A stretch of 17,021 nt of DNA from Pseudomonadota bacterium. Lineage in GTDB: Bacteria; Pseudomonadota; Alphaproteobacteria; Rhizobiales; Devosiaceae. The notes under the pieces are model-generated. The model ran no database searches. It had not been told where the DNA came from and saw nothing but the letters and a program-made list of their open reading frames with translations. The stretch covers positions 1 through 17,021 of the forward strand of contig JAEYXQ010000143.1 of NCBI GenBank assembly GCA_023431205.1. Reading direction: 5' to 3'. This document shows positions 15,120-17,021 of the stretch, one piece after another. A program made the translations under genes and the position numbers. Position 1 is the stretch's first letter; each line of letters begins with the position of its first letter.

Positions 15120-15557
15120 ATGGCTATCGAGCGCATCTCCCCGCGGATTGCCGACTTCGTTGCCGCCCTGCCGTTGCGCCCTGACATGCGGGTGCTGGAG
15201 ATCGGCTGCGGCCCCGGGGTCGCCGCCCGCGCCGTTTCCCACCAACTCACCACCGGACGCATTGTTGGCATCGACCGCTCGGCCAAAGCGATAGCGCTGG
15301 CATTGGCCGGTTCGACGGCCGAACTGGCAACCGGACGTCTCGAGTTCCGCCAGGCCGCCGTTGAAGCGTTCACCCTGTCCGCCGACGAGCCACTCTTTGA
15401 CCTTGCCTTTGCCATGCGGGTTGGCGCCCTCGATGGCCGCCATCCAGAACTCGAAGCGGCCGCCCTAGCCCGCATCCGGGCGGCGTTGCAGTCAGAGGGA
15501 TTGCTGCTGATCGACGACCGTCCGCCGGTGCCAGCCGGCGCACTGCCTCTTTTCTAG
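15120..15557 (+). CDS. Short class I SAM-dependent methyltransferase
   Basis: 145 residues, at the small end for the fold. Motif I is VLEIGCGPGVAARAV (25-39), the SAM-binding glycine loop. The acidic residue of the second strand is D52 in VGIDRSAKAI; LEFRQAAVEAF supplies the strand-3 region and FDLAFAMRVGALDG strand 4, where other family members have the catalytic loop. The protein ends soon after LLLIDDRPPVP, so the last strands of the usual seven-stranded sheet are shortened. The substrate cannot be predicted. ATG 15120 begins directly before the ordered fold; an upstream in-frame start at 15087 lacks a good ribosome site. It reads divergently from the second acyltransferase, with 119 bases between. 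Confidence 0.82.
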   Translation: MAIERISPRIADFVAALPLRPDMRVLEIGCGPGVAARAVSHQLTTGRIVGIDRSAKAIALALAGSTAELATGRLEFRQAAVEAFTLSADEPLFDLAFAMRVGALDGRHPELEAAALARIRAALQSEGLLLIDDRPPVPAGALPLF

Positions 15558-15563
15558 GCACGG

Positions 15564-15578
15564 TTAATCCTTTCTTAC
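15564..15578 (+). promoter_or_regulatory. CtrA-like box upstream of the chemoreceptor
   Basis: TTAA-TCCTTTC-TTAC matches the CtrA consensus TTAA-N7-TTAA at seven of eight specified bases with exact N7 spacing. It lies 45 bases before the ATG of the methyl-accepting protein. CtrA commonly controls motility and chemotaxis genes in alphaproteobacteria, so position and target fit, but one such short match can arise by chance. Confidence 0.4.
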
Positions 15579-15611
15579 CGAAATGCCGCTTACCCTGCCT
15601 TTGCTGAACGT

Positions 15612-15620
15612 GGAGGGGGA
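15612..15620 (+). promoter_or_regulatory. Ribosome binding site of the chemoreceptor
   Basis: GGAGGGGGA directly precedes ATG 15623 and fixes the start of the long frame that runs open to the window end. Confidence 0.7.
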
Positions 15621-15622
15621 AC

Positions 15623-17021
15623 ATGGCAGCACTTGCTATGGCACCAGCGGAGCCCGTGGCCGAGAACCGGGGCTTGGGCGGAATTGGAGACCGCGCCGGG
15701 CGCCTCGGGGTCGAGATCGCCGGTGTCGCCGGCCTGATTTCCGATGTGTCGGTTATCAGCCGGCAGCAGGCGCTGCAGGCCGACGCCGCCCGGTCCGCCG
15801 CGGCCGAGATGAACGCCGCCGCCGCCCAACTGGGCGACGGCATGGCCCGCACCCGCGAAACCGCTGCCGACGCCCGCCATGTTCTCGACGACAGCACCAC
15901 CGCCGTGGCCGGAGTGGTCGAGCGCACCGGCGCCACCATGACCCAGCTTACCAAAGGCGCGCTCGGCATTCGGGCGACCCTTGAAGGCATCTCCGGCACC
16001 CTGCGCGGCGTCGAGAAGGCCAGTTCCGCCATCGCCCAGATCGCCCGCGAAACCAAGCTCCTCGCTCTCAATGCTTCGGTCGAGGCCGCCCGCGCCGGTG
16101 ATGCCGGACGGGGCTTTGCCATCATCGCCAATGCCGTGAAGGGCCTTGCCGACCAGATCCATGATTTCTCCGGCCAGACCGTGGCGCACCTTGCCGAACT
16201 CAGCGTTGCCCTTGGCGGGCTGCGCGAGCAGGCGGGCGCCAATGCCGAGGCGGCGCAGCAGGCGGTAGAGGATGCCCAGCTCGCCCGCAGCGCTACGGCG
16301 ACCCTGGCGGAGCTGGTCGACTCCTTTGATCGCCTCGTCGCCGACATCGATGCCCTGGCCGAGCCGGTGGAGCGTTCGATCAGCGGCTTCGAGACCATGC
16401 AGGGCGAACTCTCCGCCCTGGCGGAAGGGGCCGCCACCTGCCGCCAGCATCTCGACCAGGCCGAAGCCGGCACCCAGACCATTCTCGGCATCTCCGAAGA
16501 CTTCATGCTGTTCATCGTCGAGGCCGGCGTCGAGACCGCCGATGCGCCTTTCATCGCCCTCGCCCAGAGCAAGGCCGAGGAAGTTGCCGCCCGCTTTGCC
16601 GAGGCCGTCAAACGCGGCGAGATCACCCTCGCCGACCTGTTCGACAGCAACTATCGCGAGGTGCCGAACACCAATCCGCAGCAGGTGGTCACCCGCTTCA
16701 CCGACTTCACCGACCGCGTCTTGCCCGACGTCCAGGAGCCGGTGCTCGCCTTCGACCGCCGCATTGCCTTCTGCGCCGCGGTGGACCGCAACGGCTACCT
16801 ACCGACCCACAACCGCATCTATTCCCAGCCGCAGGGCGACGATCCGGTCTGGAACGCTGCCCACTGCCGCAACCGGCGCATCTTCAATGATCGCACCGGC
16901 CTCTCCGCCGGGCGCTCCACCCGCCCGTTCCTGCTGCAGACCTATCGCCGCGACATGGGCGGCGGCGAGTATGTGCTGATGAAGGACTGCTCCGCCCCCA
17001 TCATGGTCAACGGTCGCCACT
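15623..17021 (+). CDS. Soluble methyl-accepting chemotaxis protein, 3' end missing
   Basis: 466 codons are visible and the frame is open to the window edge. There is no hydrophobic segment long enough to span the membrane, so this is a cytoplasmic receptor. Residues ~40-290 are Ala/Gln/Glu-rich coiled coil; the highly conserved hairpin tip, where CheA/CheW bind, is at about 137-172 (IARETKLLALNASVEAARAG and the GRGFAIIANAVKGLADQ that follows). The C-terminal part (about 295-466) is a separate domain, with the run YLPTHNRIYSQPQGDDPVWN, then RNRRIFNDRTGLSAGR and PFLLQTYRRDMGGGEYVLMKD, ending in SAPIMVNGRH at the edge. This block looks like a PAS/Cache-like sensor module placed after the signalling hairpin, the reverse of the usual order. 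Its ligand is unknown. A CtrA-like box lies upstream. Confidence 0.88.
   Translation, partial: MAALAMAPAEPVAENRGLGGIGDRAGRLGVEIAGVAGLISDVSVISRQQALQADAARSAAAEMNAAAAQLGDGMARTRETAADARHVLDDSTTAVAGVVERTGATMTQLTKGALGIRATLEGISGTLRGVEKASSAIAQIARETKLLALNASVEAARAGDAGRGFAIIANAVKGLADQIHDFSGQTVAHLAELSVALGGLREQAGANAEAAQQAVEDAQLARSATATLAELVDSFDRLVADIDALAEPVERSISGFETMQGELSALAEGAATCRQHLDQAEAGTQTILGISEDFMLFIVEAGVETADAPFIALAQSKAEEVAARFAEAVKRGEITLADLFDSNYREVPNTNPQQVVTRFTDFTDRVLPDVQEPVLAFDRRIAFCAAVDRNGYLPTHNRIYSQPQGDDPVWNAAHCRNRRIFNDRTGLSAGRSTRPFLLQTYRRDMGGGEYVLMKDCSAPIMVNGRH

Noticed and set aside
15370..16650. 426-codon minus-strand ORF opposite the chemoreceptor
   Set aside because: It spans two plus-strand genes with clear motifs and gives an Ala/Ser/Arg-rich product, as expected of a shadow frame.

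Overview
The window is GC-rich bacterial DNA whose gene content points to an alphaproteobacterium of the order Hyphomicrobiales. The evidence is a sdhC-sdhD-sdhA-sdhB operon with a TtATP-like SDH of alphaproteobacterial type, a dapF-mtaB-ftsY block, a soluble chemoreceptor beside a CtrA-like site, and intergenic palindromes of a kind I associate with Devosia and similar genomes. The genus is inference; a Devosia-like organism is my best guess.

Layout from left to right. The C-terminal end of a XerC-type tyrosine recombinase (1-108) is followed by an EamA/DMT-family permease (294-1280) and a secreted acidic protein built almost wholly of eight ~60-residue two-cysteine repeats (1355-3031). A palindromic intergenic element and a terminator then separate this from the minus-strand succinate dehydrogenase operon, read sdhC, sdhD, sdhA, a small exported cysteine protein, sdhB (6951 down to 3233). 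The small gene lies inside the operon and is the unexpected member. Divergent from sdhC is a NudK-like Nudix hydrolase (7168-7746), with a perfect 7-3-7 palindrome in the shared upstream region.

Next, on the minus strand, come dapF, mtaB and ftsY (11386 down to 7883): lysine/peptidoglycan precursor synthesis, tRNA methylthiolation and the SRP receptor. Four copies of a 37-nt unit, arranged as two inverted pairs, bracket ftsY exactly.

The right part holds a less ordinary cluster: a CelD/BcsL (FemAB-like GNAT) acyltransferase (11604-12836), a cupin-like JmjC-type oxygenase translated from inside its 3' end (12799-13749), a second CelD/BcsL acyltransferase facing them (13798-15000), and a short SAM methyltransferase (15120-15557). 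Together they look like an envelope or glycan modification set, but the substrate cannot be read from the sequence. The window ends in a membrane-anchor-free methyl-accepting protein with its signalling hairpin at the N-terminal side and a sensor-like domain at the C-terminus (15623 to beyond 17021).

Most of the window is ordinary chromosomal housekeeping. The items most worth a second look are the octarepeat secreted protein, the extra gene within sdh, the acyltransferase/cupin cluster, and the palindrome pairs around ftsY. I saw no tRNA, rRNA, CRISPR array, transposase or prophage gene.
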